Shown in pieces: positions 40,972 to 47,887 of a DNA stretch of 64,000 nt (position 1 is its first letter; every line of letters starts with the position of its first letter). The stretch is from a virus: the IMG/VR virus record IMGVR_UViG_3300006802_000078, positions 1-64,000 of that record; one strand, written 5' to 3'. A model generated the notes under the pieces. It had not been told where the DNA came from and ran no database searches. It saw nothing but the letters and a program-made list of their open reading frames with translations. Position numbers and translations under genes: made by a program.

Positions 40972-41442
40972 TCAGTTGCGAACCACGATCCAGGGCCGCT
41001 TGCCCGTGACATCGCGCGGCCCGTCGATGTAGGCAGTGCCACTGTTGCTGTAGATGCAGACGTAGACCCGCCTCCAGCGATTGCTCCACAGCACCTTGCT
41101 GCCATGCGTGAGCCGACTGCCGTAGCCGCTGGCCGTCTGCTGCAGGCCCTTCTCCTGCCAGGGCAAGAGCTCGACACGCGCCGGCACGTAGCCAGCCTTG
41201 CCGACGTCGAGCATGTAGGGGGCGCCCTCTCCGCTGAAGCGCAGGGCCCAGCAGGCCTCGGCTCGGGTGGGCCACTCGCCGACGAGCAGGTGGGTCGGGG
41301 CCTCGACCCACTCACGATCCTGCATGAGCCAGACACACGGGCCATCCTCGCCGCGACCCTTCCAGACACGCCAGACATCATCGACATGCTCGACGTGGTA
41401 GTGCCACTTCTCGCCGTCCTGCCAGTGAAGCTCCTCAGTCAT
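40972..41442 (-). CDS. Hypothetical protein
   Basis: 156 residues starting MTEELHWQDGEKWHYHVE. Tryptophan-rich strand pattern in two halves. No family recognised. Confidence 0.7.
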   Translation of the reverse strand: MTEELHWQDGEKWHYHVEHVDDVWRVWKGRGEDGPCVWLMQDREWVEAPTHLLVGEWPTRAEACWALRFSGEGAPYMLDVGKAGYVPARVELLPWQEKGLQQTASGYGSRLTHGSKVLWSNRWRRVYVCIYSNSGTAYIDGPRDVTGKRPWIVVRN

Positions 41443-41893
41443 GGGTCACCTCGCGCATGTGGAGGATGCAGGCCACGAGGGCCTCGGTGGGATCGGTGAC
41501 GTTGGCGAGGGCGGGGACGTGTCGAATCCCCAGGTGGCCCTCGAAGGCGTAGAAGTAGGAGACGCCGCTCGCATGCCGGAGCGCCCACACTCCCGGCGCC
41601 ACGCTGGACCACAGCGCCGTCCACGAGTCCTCCTCCGAGGCCCCGCAGAGCCGGGCGAGGTGGGCGCGGGCGTGGAAGACCCCAGTGGGGTCGGAGAGGT
41701 CGACGTCGGGCCAACGCCCATCGAGGTACGGGTGCGAGATGATGCCGTTCTTTACGCCGATGAAGGCAAGCCGGAGGCCGGCAGAGCTCAGCGGGTAGCT
41801 GCCCCCGAGGATGACGTCGCGGCCATCCGGGAGGGTGGAGGGACACCCGCGCCGGGCGAGGTCCGGCACCATGGGCAGGCGAAGATCAGACAT
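41435..41893 (-). CDS. Hypothetical protein
   Basis: 152 residues starting MSDLRLPMVPDLARRGC after AGGAGAGCAATA. Overlaps both neighbours by 8 nt. No motif recognised. Confidence 0.7.
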   Translation of the reverse strand: MSDLRLPMVPDLARRGCPSTLPDGRDVILGGSYPLSSAGLRLAFIGVKNGIISHPYLDGRWPDVDLSDPTGVFHARAHLARLCGASEEDSWTALWSSVAPGVWALRHASGVSYFYAFEGHLGIRHVPALANVTDPTEALVACILHMREVTHD

Positions 41894-42389
41894 TATTGCT
41901 CTCCTTCGGGTAGGGCATCTCGACGAGGCCGAGCTCGTCGCAGATGTCGGCCGCCACTTCGGCGAGGTGGCCGCCGCCGGTGCCGTCGACCCACATCGAC
42001 AGCTCGATGCGGAGGCGCAGTGCGAAGGCGTCGGGGGCGAGCCCCGTCACGGGCCAGCCATTGGCGGCGCGAAGGGCGCCGGCGTCGTGCCAGCGACCAT
42101 CCCAGATGCCGACGCCGCAGCCGGCGAGGGTAGCGACGACGTCGGAGATCCATGCCGGGCCGACGGTGTCGCGCAGGTGCCAGACGTCGATGCCGCTCGA
42201 CGCCAGGACGAAGCGGACGCGCATGGCGAACAGGTCGAGCGCACCGCTGAAGCGGAGCAGCTCGTCTCGGCAGCCGCTCAGGTCATGCTCGGCAGCATCA
42301 GAGCAGAGCAGGCCGAGGCACCACTCGGCGAGATCGAGAGGATCGTCGGGGTCGAAGACGCGCCCGGAGCGCTGGCATGGTGGGGTCAT
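41886..42389 (-). CDS. Hypothetical protein
   Basis: 167 residues starting MTPPCQRSGRVFDPDDPL after GAGGAGGCTTCGCC. Helical, acidic. No family recognised. Confidence 0.7.
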   Translation of the reverse strand: MTPPCQRSGRVFDPDDPLDLAEWCLGLLCSDAAEHDLSGCRDELLRFSGALDLFAMRVRFVLASSGIDVWHLRDTVGPAWISDVVATLAGCGVGIWDGRWHDAGALRAANGWPVTGLAPDAFALRLRIELSMWVDGTGGGHLAEVAADICDELGLVEMPYPKESNNV

Positions 42390-42637
42390 GGCGAAGCCTC
42401 CTCACGAAGTCGGCCCAAGTAGCGAGCCTGGGTCTGGTGCATCGCGACAGCCTCTGCTTTCGCCTGCTCCAGCGGCAGCGCCCGCTCGCCTCGGATGATC
42501 TGCCCGCGGACCTTGACCCAGGGCAGCCACAGGCCGGTGCCCTTGATGAGAAGCACCTCGACGGAATCCTCGGGCGGGAATCCGTAGGCACGAAGCGCGA
42601 CGCCACCAGCATCGCTGCACTGTTCCCATTCTCGCAT
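42386..42637 (-). CDS. Small hypothetical protein
   Basis: 83 residues starting MREWEQCSDAGGVALRAYG. Strands then a basic C-terminal helix. Coupled by ATGA. Function unknown. Confidence 0.7.
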   Translation of the reverse strand: MREWEQCSDAGGVALRAYGFPPEDSVEVLLIKGTGLWLPWVKVRGQIIRGERALPLEQAKAEAVAMHQTQARYLGRLREEASP

Positions 42638-42646
42638 GATGTCACC

Positions 42647-43171
42647 TCATCGAATGAAGTCGGCCCAGCAGGCCACGTAGAAGCGCCCGGTGTGCTCGGA
42701 GTAGCACAGCGTGGCGGCGTAGCTGTCGCCGGTGTTGCAGTAGAGGATGCCCCCGTCCTGACCCGAGCTGCCGCCCCAGCATGCCTCCTCCGGCATGTAG
42801 GTGCGGCGGAGCTGCGGGCCGGAACCGTCCGAAGCGAAGGGCTGGAGGTACTCGACCCCGTGCGTGTCGAGGATGGCGTCAGCCACGGCCATGAGCGCGG
42901 TGATGTAGCTCGGGAAGCCGTGGCTGCGGCGGATGTGGTGCGCGCCAGCGGGGAACACGGCGGGGTTGAGCTCGTACTTGATCAGGCCGCGCACGACCCT
43001 GGCGTCGGCGTCGCTGAGCCAGGGCAGACCTCGCCGCAGGGTGCGCAGGCTCGGAGCTTGGTCTGGGTAGCTCGCCAGACGCTTGCGTCGCGACTCGTAG
43101 CGAGACCAGTAGGGGGACTCGTAGTCCGGGTGGTCCAGCGGGGTAGCCGCAGGCGAAGTCTCAACAGGCAA
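42647..43171 (-). CDS. Hypothetical protein, TTG start
   Basis: 174 residues. The best start is TTG at 43171, preceded by GGGAGAGGTGACCC. Contains YMPEEACWGGSSGQDGGIL and an N-terminal basic helix. No family recognised. Confidence 0.65.
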   Translation of the reverse strand: MPVETSPAATPLDHPDYESPYWSRYESRRKRLASYPDQAPSLRTLRRGLPWLSDADARVVRGLIKYELNPAVFPAGAHHIRRSHGFPSYITALMAVADAILDTHGVEYLQPFASDGSGPQLRRTYMPEEACWGGSSGQDGGILYCNTGDSYAATLCYSEHTGRFYVACWADFIR

Positions 43172-43174
43172 GGG

Positions 43175-43585
43175 TCACCTCTCCCAGCGAGCGCGCATGG
43201 CCGCGATCTTCTCGACGGGCACACCGTGCACGCAGCGCGCGGCCAGCTCCTCGTCGGACAGGCCGGCATCGAACAGGTCGATGGTCCGCACATTCGCGCC
43301 GAAGCAACGGGCCATCTCCCGGTAGAGGAGCATCTCCCACTGCTGGCTGAAGGTGTTGGCCACGGCCACGTTGAAGCCGAGAGCCAGCGCGTGCAGACAT
43401 GCAGCTTGGCAGCGGGCGTGCGCCTCACCAAGCCGGGCGGGATCGAACGCGTAGTTGCCGCGCTCGTCGACCATGTAGTCGTCGGCCGACAGCGCGACAC
43501 TCACGGCGCCGGTGGCCTCGAGCTCGTCCGCGAAGGTGGACTTGCCCGCACCGGGCAGGCCTCGGATCTCGAACAGGGTAGGCAT
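43175..43585 (-). CDS. P-loop kinase (AAA_33/zeta-like)
   Basis: 136 residues. Walker A LFEIRGLPGAGKSTFADEL at residues 4-21, then VALSADDYMVDERGNYAFDP (the usual 'SaDdym...g.Y.fdp' segment) and HALALGFNVAVANTF. Such small kinases in phages include polynucleotide kinase-like repair enzymes and toxins. The substrate cannot be told. AAAGGAGTACG precedes the ATG. Confidence 0.85.
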   Translation of the reverse strand: MPTLFEIRGLPGAGKSTFADELEATGAVSVALSADDYMVDERGNYAFDPARLGEAHARCQAACLHALALGFNVAVANTFSQQWEMLLYREMARCFGANVRTIDLFDAGLSDEELAARCVHGVPVEKIAAMRARWER

Positions 43586-43832
43586 CGTACTCCTTTAGTT
43601 CTGTCGTTACGTACTCGTCCCATCCGCCGCCGGGGTATCCCCGTGGGCGAACGTTCACGTTGAACCCGTGACGAGCAGCCAGCCGCCGTACGGTGCGGCA
43701 GGCCGAGTGCCCGTCCTGGTAGCCGCAGACGCGAGCGACCACGAGCCAGCTCCACCCTGCGTTGTAGAGGGCAGCTCCGTCTCGTGCGTCCTCGATGGCC
43801 TCCGCTGTCGTTACGCCTGGACGGCGGCCCAT
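43425..43832 (-). CDS. HTH protein with long overlap into the kinase gene
   Basis: 135 residues from the ATG at 43832. The first 80 residues contain a resolvase-like helix-turn-helix (ALYNAGWSWLVVARVCGYQD, then TVRRLAARHG). The last 54 residues overlap the kinase gene in another frame and read as low-complexity Arg-rich shadow. The functional part is probably the N-terminal portion, with the original stop lost or a frameshift before 43585. Confidence 0.45.
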   Translation of the reverse strand: MGRRPGVTTAEAIEDARDGAALYNAGWSWLVVARVCGYQDGHSACRTVRRLAARHGFNVNVRPRGYPGGGWDEYVTTELKEYDAYPVRDPRPARCGQVHLRGRARGHRRRECRAVGRRLHGRRARQLRVRSRPAW

Positions 43833-44024
43833 TCAGCACACGTCCTCGAACAGACGGCACATGCCCCAGCTCCCCCCGGAGCGGAGGCCGACCTCGTAGC
43901 CGCTGCGGGTTCGCAGGGGGCCAAGCAGCCACGAGGCCGGAGCCGTGCGCTGCTCGCAGGTGACGGGTGCCCGCGTCAGGTCATCGACGAGAGCGAGAGC
44001 GAGGAGAGCGACGAGCACGGGCAT
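43833..44024 (-). CDS. Small exported or membrane-anchored protein
   Basis: 63 residues from MPVLVALLALALVDDLTR after GGAGGTACCTCGCC. A short hydrophobic N-terminal helix without a strongly charged start could be a signal anchor; the remainder holds three cysteines. First of three consecutive tiny hydrophobic genes. Confidence 0.6.
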   Translation of the reverse strand: MPVLVALLALALVDDLTRAPVTCEQRTAPASWLLGPLRTRSGYEVGLRSGGSWGMCRLFEDVC

Positions 44025-44049
44025 GGCGAGGTACCTCCTGACTTCCAGG

Positions 44050-44244
44050 CTACCATCGCGCGGGCCACACGGTGGCGGTGACGACGGTGAGGGTGAATAC
44101 CACCATCGCGCCGATGGCCCAGGCGGTGGGGCCGTAGCCCCACAGCATGAGCAGGGCAGCGTCAATCCCGCGGGCGATGCGCATGGGCATCACCACGTAT
44201 GCTGCGGCGGCGGCACCGAGGAGGGCGAAGAGGATGAGGCGCAT
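44050..44244 (-). CDS. 64-residue two-span membrane protein
   Basis: MRLILFALLGAAAAAYVVM and AWAIGAMVVFTLTVVTATV are two membrane helices separated by a basic loop. The ribosome binding site is weak. Size and topology fit a class II holin, but so do many small phage membrane proteins; no antiholin or endolysin is adjacent. Confidence 0.6.
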   Translation of the reverse strand: MRLILFALLGAAAAAYVVMPMRIARGIDAALLMLWGYGPTAWAIGAMVVFTLTVVTATVWPARW

Positions 44245-44252
44245 GGGAAAAC

Positions 44253-44360
44253 CTACGGGAAGGTGGTGGTGACGAAGAAGAGGAGGCCGCCGAGTGCGGT
44301 TCCGATGGGCAGGGCCAGCCCCAGGCTGAGCGCCGCCTCGATGAGGATGAGGCGCAGCAT
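44253..44360 (-). CDS. 35-residue hydrophobic micro-protein
   Basis: MLRLILIEAALSLGLALPIG continuing to LGGLLFFVTTTFP: nearly all membrane-embedded. The ATG overlaps the stop of the upstream gene (TGATG). Role unknown; pairs with the two previous membrane genes. Confidence 0.5.
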   Translation of the reverse strand: MLRLILIEAALSLGLALPIGTALGGLLFFVTTTFP

Positions 44361-44605
44361 CACCGCATCTCGGCGGCGTCGCGCAGCAGGTCGAGGCGCA
44401 GGGCCTCGGCCTCGTGGGCGCTGCGACGGAAGCCATCCGCCCGCTCGGGACAGCGCTCGGCGGCCTGGCGCAGCCCGGCGGCGAGCTTCTGCTGCTCGAA
44501 GGCCCGCTGCTGCAGGCGCTTCCGGCGCTGGGTACGCGCGCGGGCGGCCGCGCCGTCGGTGGCGAGGAACCCTGCGCTCTTCAGCGCGTCGTACATCTGG
44601 TTCAT
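44360..44605 (-). CDS. Charged helical hypothetical protein
   Basis: 81 residues if started at the ATG 6 nt after GGGAG (MNQMYDALKSAGFLATDG); two in-frame ATGs lie just upstream. The rest is a long Arg/Gln/Glu-rich coiled-coil-like helix (RTQRRKRLQQRAFEQQKL). Function unknown. Confidence 0.65.
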   Translation of the reverse strand: MNQMYDALKSAGFLATDGAAARARTQRRKRLQQRAFEQQKLAAGLRQAAERCPERADGFRRSAHEAEALRLDLLRDAAEMR

Positions 44606-44779
44606 TTGCATCTCCCGCATCTCTCGTGGTCAGTCGGCAGTCCACTTGGACCAACGTGTGTTGGTTGCAGGCCCACGCCATTGCCCCACGCGCGGCGTCA
44701 TTGCCGCACGCTCGGCTTCGCACCTGCATTACCCGTGGCTTTAGCCTCAGTTGCCTGCGGTCGAGTTATGGCATCAAGT

Positions 44780-44827
44780 GGTGGAGGCGAGCGGCTTCGA
44801 ACCGCCCGTCGAGTATCGCAACCTCGG
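44780..44827 (-). other. tRNA 3'-half-like sequence (possible attP core or tRNA remnant)
   Basis: On the minus strand: an anticodon-arm-like CGAGG-TTGCGAT-ACTCG (last pair mismatched), a 3-nt variable region, a T-arm GGCGG-TTCGAAG-CCGCT, then CGCCTCC-A-CCA as 3' acceptor strand, discriminator and encoded CCA. Total 48 nt, as expected for tRNA positions 27-76 with a short variable loop. No D-arm or complementary 5' acceptor strand (GGAGGCG) is found upstream, so it is not an intact tRNA. Confidence 0.5.
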
Positions 44828-44874
44828 ATCTGGGGGGCCACGGCTGGGCTCAGGCGCTGGCGCGCTCAGCTCAC

Positions 44875-44898
44875 GGTGTGCATGTGCACCTGCACACC
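44875..44898. repeat. Perfect inverted repeat GGTGTGCA-N8-TGCACACC
   Basis: 8-bp arms with an 8-bp spacer that is itself partly palindromic (TGTGCACC). Located in the gene-free interval 44606-45010. Could be an operator or integrase arm site; unproven. Confidence 0.5.
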
Positions 44899-45010
44899 GG
44901 CCAGACGCGCCGTGCCCCGCCCCGGGGCGTATGGGGTAGCCGCAGCAGGCGACCCCCAACAACGAGGATGCACTCGGCGCCGGCGCCACCTGCCGGCCGC
45001 CCCCGTATGG

Positions 45011-45250
45011 TCACTCGTCGTGGAAGGTCTTCGCCTCGGCGACTGCTGCTTCGAGGCTGTCGAAGATCATGACCTCCCCCGCGTCGCCCACGATGGGGCG
45101 CCACGAGGTGAAGCCGCTCATGGCGATGAGCCGCCACTGCCCATGGGCGATGCGCTCGGCGCGCAGCTCCCCGAGCCCGGGGTAGACGTAGCCGGTGGGC
45201 TCACCGGGAACTTGGCCGCAGGGGCGACCGGGGACACGACGTGTGGTCAT
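45011..45250 (-). CDS. Small hypothetical protein
   Basis: 79 residues, start MTTRRVPGRPCGQVPGEP after GGAGAAGCC. C-terminal part FDSLEAAVAEAKTFHDE resembles the end of small KTSC/DUF-type phage proteins, not firmly assignable. Confidence 0.65.
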   Translation of the reverse strand: MTTRRVPGRPCGQVPGEPTGYVYPGLGELRAERIAHGQWRLIAMSGFTSWRPIVGDAGEVMIFDSLEAAVAEAKTFHDE

Positions 45251-45537
45251 GGCTTCTCCAGGAGGTGGATGAGGGTCAGGTCGCCGAGCATCTCGGCGAG
45301 GATGTGGGCTTCGAACACGGCCAGGGTCTGGCCTTCGCCGAGCAGGCACGGGTCTTCGATGTTGCCGTGCGCCCCCGCGTAGAGATGCGTGCAGCCGTCG
45401 TCGTCGACCTCCCACCAGGAGGAGGCCTCGTCGATGCCGTCGGGGTCAGGCCGAGCCAGCCGCGCGAAAGCGGCTTCGGCGATGGCGAGGTACCCCTCGG
45501 GCCCCTCTGCGAATGGGATCATGCCAGGATACCACAT
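45247..45537 (-). CDS. Small acidic hypothetical protein
   Basis: 96 residues starting MWYPGMIPFAEGPEGYLA. Overlaps the next gene by ATGA. Acidic with a hydrophobic C-terminal helix (HILAEMLGDLTLIHLLEK). Function unknown. Confidence 0.65.
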   Translation of the reverse strand: MWYPGMIPFAEGPEGYLAIAEAAFARLARPDPDGIDEASSWWEVDDDGCTHLYAGAHGNIEDPCLLGEGQTLAVFEAHILAEMLGDLTLIHLLEKP

Positions 45538-45540
45538 GGC

Positions 45541-46356
45541 TCAGCCCTCGTTGTCCCACGCCACGCACTGGCTGTGCCAGCGCAGCTCCCGCTCGGAGAA
45601 GCGCCGAGGGCCAGACAGCGGGTCGCCGCTGCGCCCGTCGCTGATGTAGGCGGCGAGGTCGCCGGGGTCACGCCAGCTGACCGGGCCCTCGGCCTCGCGC
45701 CGAAGCTGCCGGGCCTCACGCCGGCGCGCCCCGCGCATCGTCTCGGCGTCGTCAGCAGCCTGCTCCCGCACCAGGCGGGCCAGCTCGTGTTCCCCCCGCG
45801 AGGCGCACGCGGCCTCGATGCGGGGCACGGCGGCCCGGAGCTGGACGAGCGCGGGCTCGACTCGCAGCTCGGAGCGGTCCCGGTTCATGCCGACAGCGAC
45901 GCACGCCACCGGCTCGACAGCGCGTGGCCCCGCGGGCACCGTCACCGGGCCGTAGCCCAGGCGCACGCGCTCCTCCGCACGGGCGCGGACAGCTGCGGCA
46001 CCGAGGGCCAGGCTCAGGGAGCCGAAGCCGGGGGCGGCGCCGATCACATCGAAAGGCCGCGTCGGGTACTGCGCGTCCTCCCATTCATCCCAGCGGCACT
46101 CCTCACGCAGCTCGGCCCACGTCAGGTTGACCTCGTCGAGCTGCGCCGGCGGGACCTCCCGGGGCCAGCGCGAGCGGCGCTTGCTGCGCCGGCCAGTGCC
46201 GGGCACAGGAGCACCGCGGGTAGGCTCGCAGTAGCTGGGCTCCGGCGCGGGCTCCGGGGTGGGCTCGGGGGCGGGCTCCTCGGCGCAGCGCCGCAGGAAG
46301 ATGAAGCGGAGCGCAACGCGTGCGCGCAGAGACAGACCGGGCTCGAAGTACATCAT
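45541..46356 (-). CDS. Hypothetical protein, first gene of the long minus-strand array
   Basis: 271 residues starting at tandem ATGs after AGGAGCCG. N-terminus MMYFEPGLSLRARVALRFIF, then a Pro/Glu repeat (EEPAPEPTPEPAPEPS), then a charged helical body. The frame is open upstream to 46578, but that part lacks a ribosome binding site. No family recognised. Confidence 0.65.
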   Translation of the reverse strand: MMYFEPGLSLRARVALRFIFLRRCAEEPAPEPTPEPAPEPSYCEPTRGAPVPGTGRRSKRRSRWPREVPPAQLDEVNLTWAELREECRWDEWEDAQYPTRPFDVIGAAPGFGSLSLALGAAAVRARAEERVRLGYGPVTVPAGPRAVEPVACVAVGMNRDRSELRVEPALVQLRAAVPRIEAACASRGEHELARLVREQAADDAETMRGARRREARQLRREAEGPVSWRDPGDLAAYISDGRSGDPLSGPRRFSERELRWHSQCVAWDNEG

Positions 46357-46444
46357 CGGCTCCTGTTGTCGGCTCGCTGGGGCCGACGTGTGACCATCGC
46401 GCAGGGGCAGCGGACCATCCCGCTTCCCGCGCTCCCAGGCCACC

Positions 46445-46468
46445 CACCTGCGTTGCCAGTCGCAGGTG
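46445..46468. repeat. Inverted repeat CACCTGCG-N8-CGCAGGTG
   Basis: Perfect 8-bp arms, 8-bp spacer, upstream of the first gene of the minus-strand array. Same 8-8-8 spacing as the repeat at 44875. Candidate operator. Confidence 0.5.
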
Positions 46469-46520
46469 AGCGCTTCGGCACACGAGACATGCTGGCTGGC
46501 CTCGTGCTGCGCTCGTGCCT

Positions 46521-46538
46521 TGCAGTCACATGACTGCA
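46521..46538. repeat. Palindrome TGCAGTCA-CA-TGACTGCA
   Basis: 18-bp near-perfect palindrome in the control region upstream of the minus-strand array. Candidate dimeric regulator site. Confidence 0.5.
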
Positions 46539-46753
46539 CCTCTCGGGGGAGGGGAAGCATTCTCGGAGACCTTGGCACCCCTGCGACAGCAGGCAGGCGG
46601 CAGCGCGTCCGCTCCCCCGATGGGCGGGCGGGCCCCCAAAGCCGGGTGTTCTTGGCGCGTGGCCGGCGTCACGCGGGAAGGTCAATCACACATGGCGCAC
46701 CTCTTGGTGGTGGGGGTGTTCGCGTACGGTCGTGCACTGCTGCGGGCACCTGG

Positions 46754-46794
46754 TACAGTGTTTCACGTGTTTCATTTTCGCGTGAGACACTGTA
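46754..46794. promoter_or_regulatory. 14-bp-arm inverted repeat at the edge of the AT-rich island
   Basis: TACAGTGTTTCACG (46754-46767) pairs with 46781-46794 with a single T/G position; the loop is 13 nt and T-rich. It is bounded by AT-rich DNA. It could be an initiator-protein site, operator or terminator. Confidence 0.5.
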
Positions 46795-46859
46795 AGTGCT
46801 TGGAATCCTGTTCGCGGATCCGTTGTTTTATACCGAGTGCACACCAATGGAGGATTTTT

Positions 46860-46955
46860 GTGGCGAGCGGAAAAAAGAGGGGACCTCCTCGGGGGGTTTG
46901 TTCGCTTACGGCTCGCCGGATGGCTCCGAAGTGCAACCAGTATTTAGAAGTATAA
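46860..46955 (+). CDS. Possible 31-residue basic peptide
   Basis: GTG start 6 nt after GGAGG (46849-46853), reading (M)ASGKKRGPPRGVCSLTARR to a TAA. It is the only good translation signal in the AT-rich island and the only plus-strand one there. Basic; could be DNA-binding or a leader peptide. Weak support. Confidence 0.35.
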   Translation: MASGKKRGPPRGVCSLTARRMAPKCNQYLEV

Positions 46956-46970
46956 CTAAGTATAGTTATA
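46951..46970. repeat. AT-rich palindrome TATAACTA-N4-TAGTTATA
   Basis: Perfect 8-bp arms in the most AT-rich part of the window; contains TATA boxes on both strands. Candidate DNA-unwinding element or promoter pair. Confidence 0.5.
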
Positions 46971-47001
46971 AGATTACTGATTGCTGCTGCTGCGGCGGTT
47001 G

Positions 47002-47024
47002 GCGCGGCCCTTCGTGGGCCGCGC
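47002..47024. terminator. 9-bp hairpin GCGCGGCCC-TTCGT-GGGCCGCGC
   Basis: Perfect 9-bp stem with 5-nt loop, 47 nt after the stop of the possible 31-residue peptide. No T tract. Possible terminator. Confidence 0.45.
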
Positions 47025-47124
47025 TGCCGTGGTTGTAGCCCCCGGCGGGGTAAGCCGAAGCCGAGAGGGGGAGGTGGCGCAACACTGGGGCAGGGCTGCG
47101 CCGTAAGTAGCTGAATATGCGGGG

Positions 47125-47193
47125 GGTAAGGCAATATGCAATATAGTGCATATACGCTTACCGTGATGCACATTGTATGCGCGGGAGTAAGCG
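47125..47193. promoter_or_regulatory. Mutually exclusive GTAAG/CTTAC hairpins downstream of the 47.2 kb gene
   Basis: GGTAAG (47125-47130) can pair with CTTACC (47157-47162), extended by TATGCA/TGCATA inside. Alternatively CGCTTAC (47155-47161) pairs with GTAAGCG (47187-47193), which touches the stop codon of the minus-strand gene. The shared middle strand makes the two folds exclusive, as in attenuators. Confidence 0.45.
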
Positions 47194-47748
47194 TTACCGG
47201 GACAGCTTGTGGCGGATCTCGCTGTAGTCCTGCCACGCGGCCTCACTACGGCCCGCCGCCAGAGCAGACCCCCAAGGTGACACACGCATGCGGACCTGGG
47301 GATCGACAGTCGCCCCCTCCCACGAAGACACGCGCGCTGGCGTCGTCGTAGAGGTTGCGCCGCTGCGGACTACGATGCGCTTCCGCTCGCACATGGTACG
47401 CAGAGCCGCATCCATGAGCGTACCGACGTGCCCCTGCGGTAGCGCGATAGTCAGGGTCACTACGTCATCCCCCTTCGGCATGGCGCGGGCAACCCCCGCC
47501 CACGAGCGAAGCTCGCCCGCCGCCTCCCCTGCCAGGCGCGCGCGCTCCGCCCATGCCTCGTTGTCCTGCACGTCCTGCGCCGCCCGCGCCAAGTGCGGCG
47601 CGCGGTCCTTCCTCGCATGCGCCAAGCGCAGAGCGGCCCCTTCGGGATCCCTGACTTGGGCCCTACACTCCGCCGCCCCCTGCGCGAGCAGGTCACACGC
47701 AGAGAGCAGCACGGCGCGAAGCTGCGCCGGCGTCGCTTCGATTACCAT
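47194..47748 (-). CDS. Hypothetical helical protein in the control region
   Basis: 184 residues from an ATG after GGAGGGGTGCGTA. The N-terminal half is helical and charged (LRLAHARKDRAPHLARAAQD); the C-terminal half is strand-rich and basic (MCERKRIVVRSGATSTTTPA). It lies alone between palindrome clusters. It could be a regulator or initiator, but no fold is recognised. Confidence 0.7.
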   Translation of the reverse strand: MVIEATPAQLRAVLLSACDLLAQGAAECRAQVRDPEGAALRLAHARKDRAPHLARAAQDVQDNEAWAERARLAGEAAGELRSWAGVARAMPKGDDVVTLTIALPQGHVGTLMDAALRTMCERKRIVVRSGATSTTTPARVSSWEGATVDPQVRMRVSPWGSALAAGRSEAAWQDYSEIRHKLSR

Positions 47749-47858
47749 TACGCACCCCTCCTGGTTGCACTTTCGCTCTATCTGTTGACCCTACGCGCGG
47801 GCACACCCCTTCGATGGGCTGGCGCGTAGTCGGAGCCGAAAGCAAAGACATAAGCATA

Positions 47859-47887
47859 GGGCCAGGGCAGCTTAGCTGCCCTGGCCC
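47859..47887. terminator. Strong 12-14 bp perfect hairpin
   Basis: GGGCCAGGGCAGCT and its exact reverse complement are separated by one base (effective loop CTTAG). It lies about 110 nt upstream of the 47.2-47.7 kb gene on the minus strand. There is only a weak T run (ATTCGGGTTT) on the plus side. Likely intrinsic terminator or the end of a structured RNA. Confidence 0.55.

Larger units (their letters stand above)
44606..45010. other. 405-bp gene-free interval with tRNA-like 3' half and inverted repeat
   Basis: No supported gene. It holds an ACCAAC/GTTGGT hairpin near 44650, the tRNA 3'-half-like segment at 44780-44827 and an 8-8-8 inverted repeat at 44875-44898. Confidence 0.6.

Noticed and set aside
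44780-44870. Intact tRNA gene on the minus strand
   Set aside because: No 5' acceptor strand complementary to CGCCTCC and no D-arm could be found in the expected distance.
44751-44939. Plus-strand frame containing ASGFEPPVEYRNL
   Set aside because: This is a typical false frame produced by translating across a tRNA-like sequence; there is no ribosome binding site.
46357-46578. N-terminal extension of the 45.5-46.4 kb protein
   Set aside because: The frame is open but lacks a start signal, while AGGAGCCG precedes the tandem ATGs at 46356-46351.
46772-47236. 154-codon minus-strand frame across the AT-rich island
   Set aside because: No ribosome binding site, odd composition, and it covers palindromes and the opposite-strand translation signal.
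47764-47770. GTTGCAC near 47.76 kb as a seventh dyad promoter
   Set aside because: The GCAAC half is missing at the required spacing and no suitable -10 box follows.
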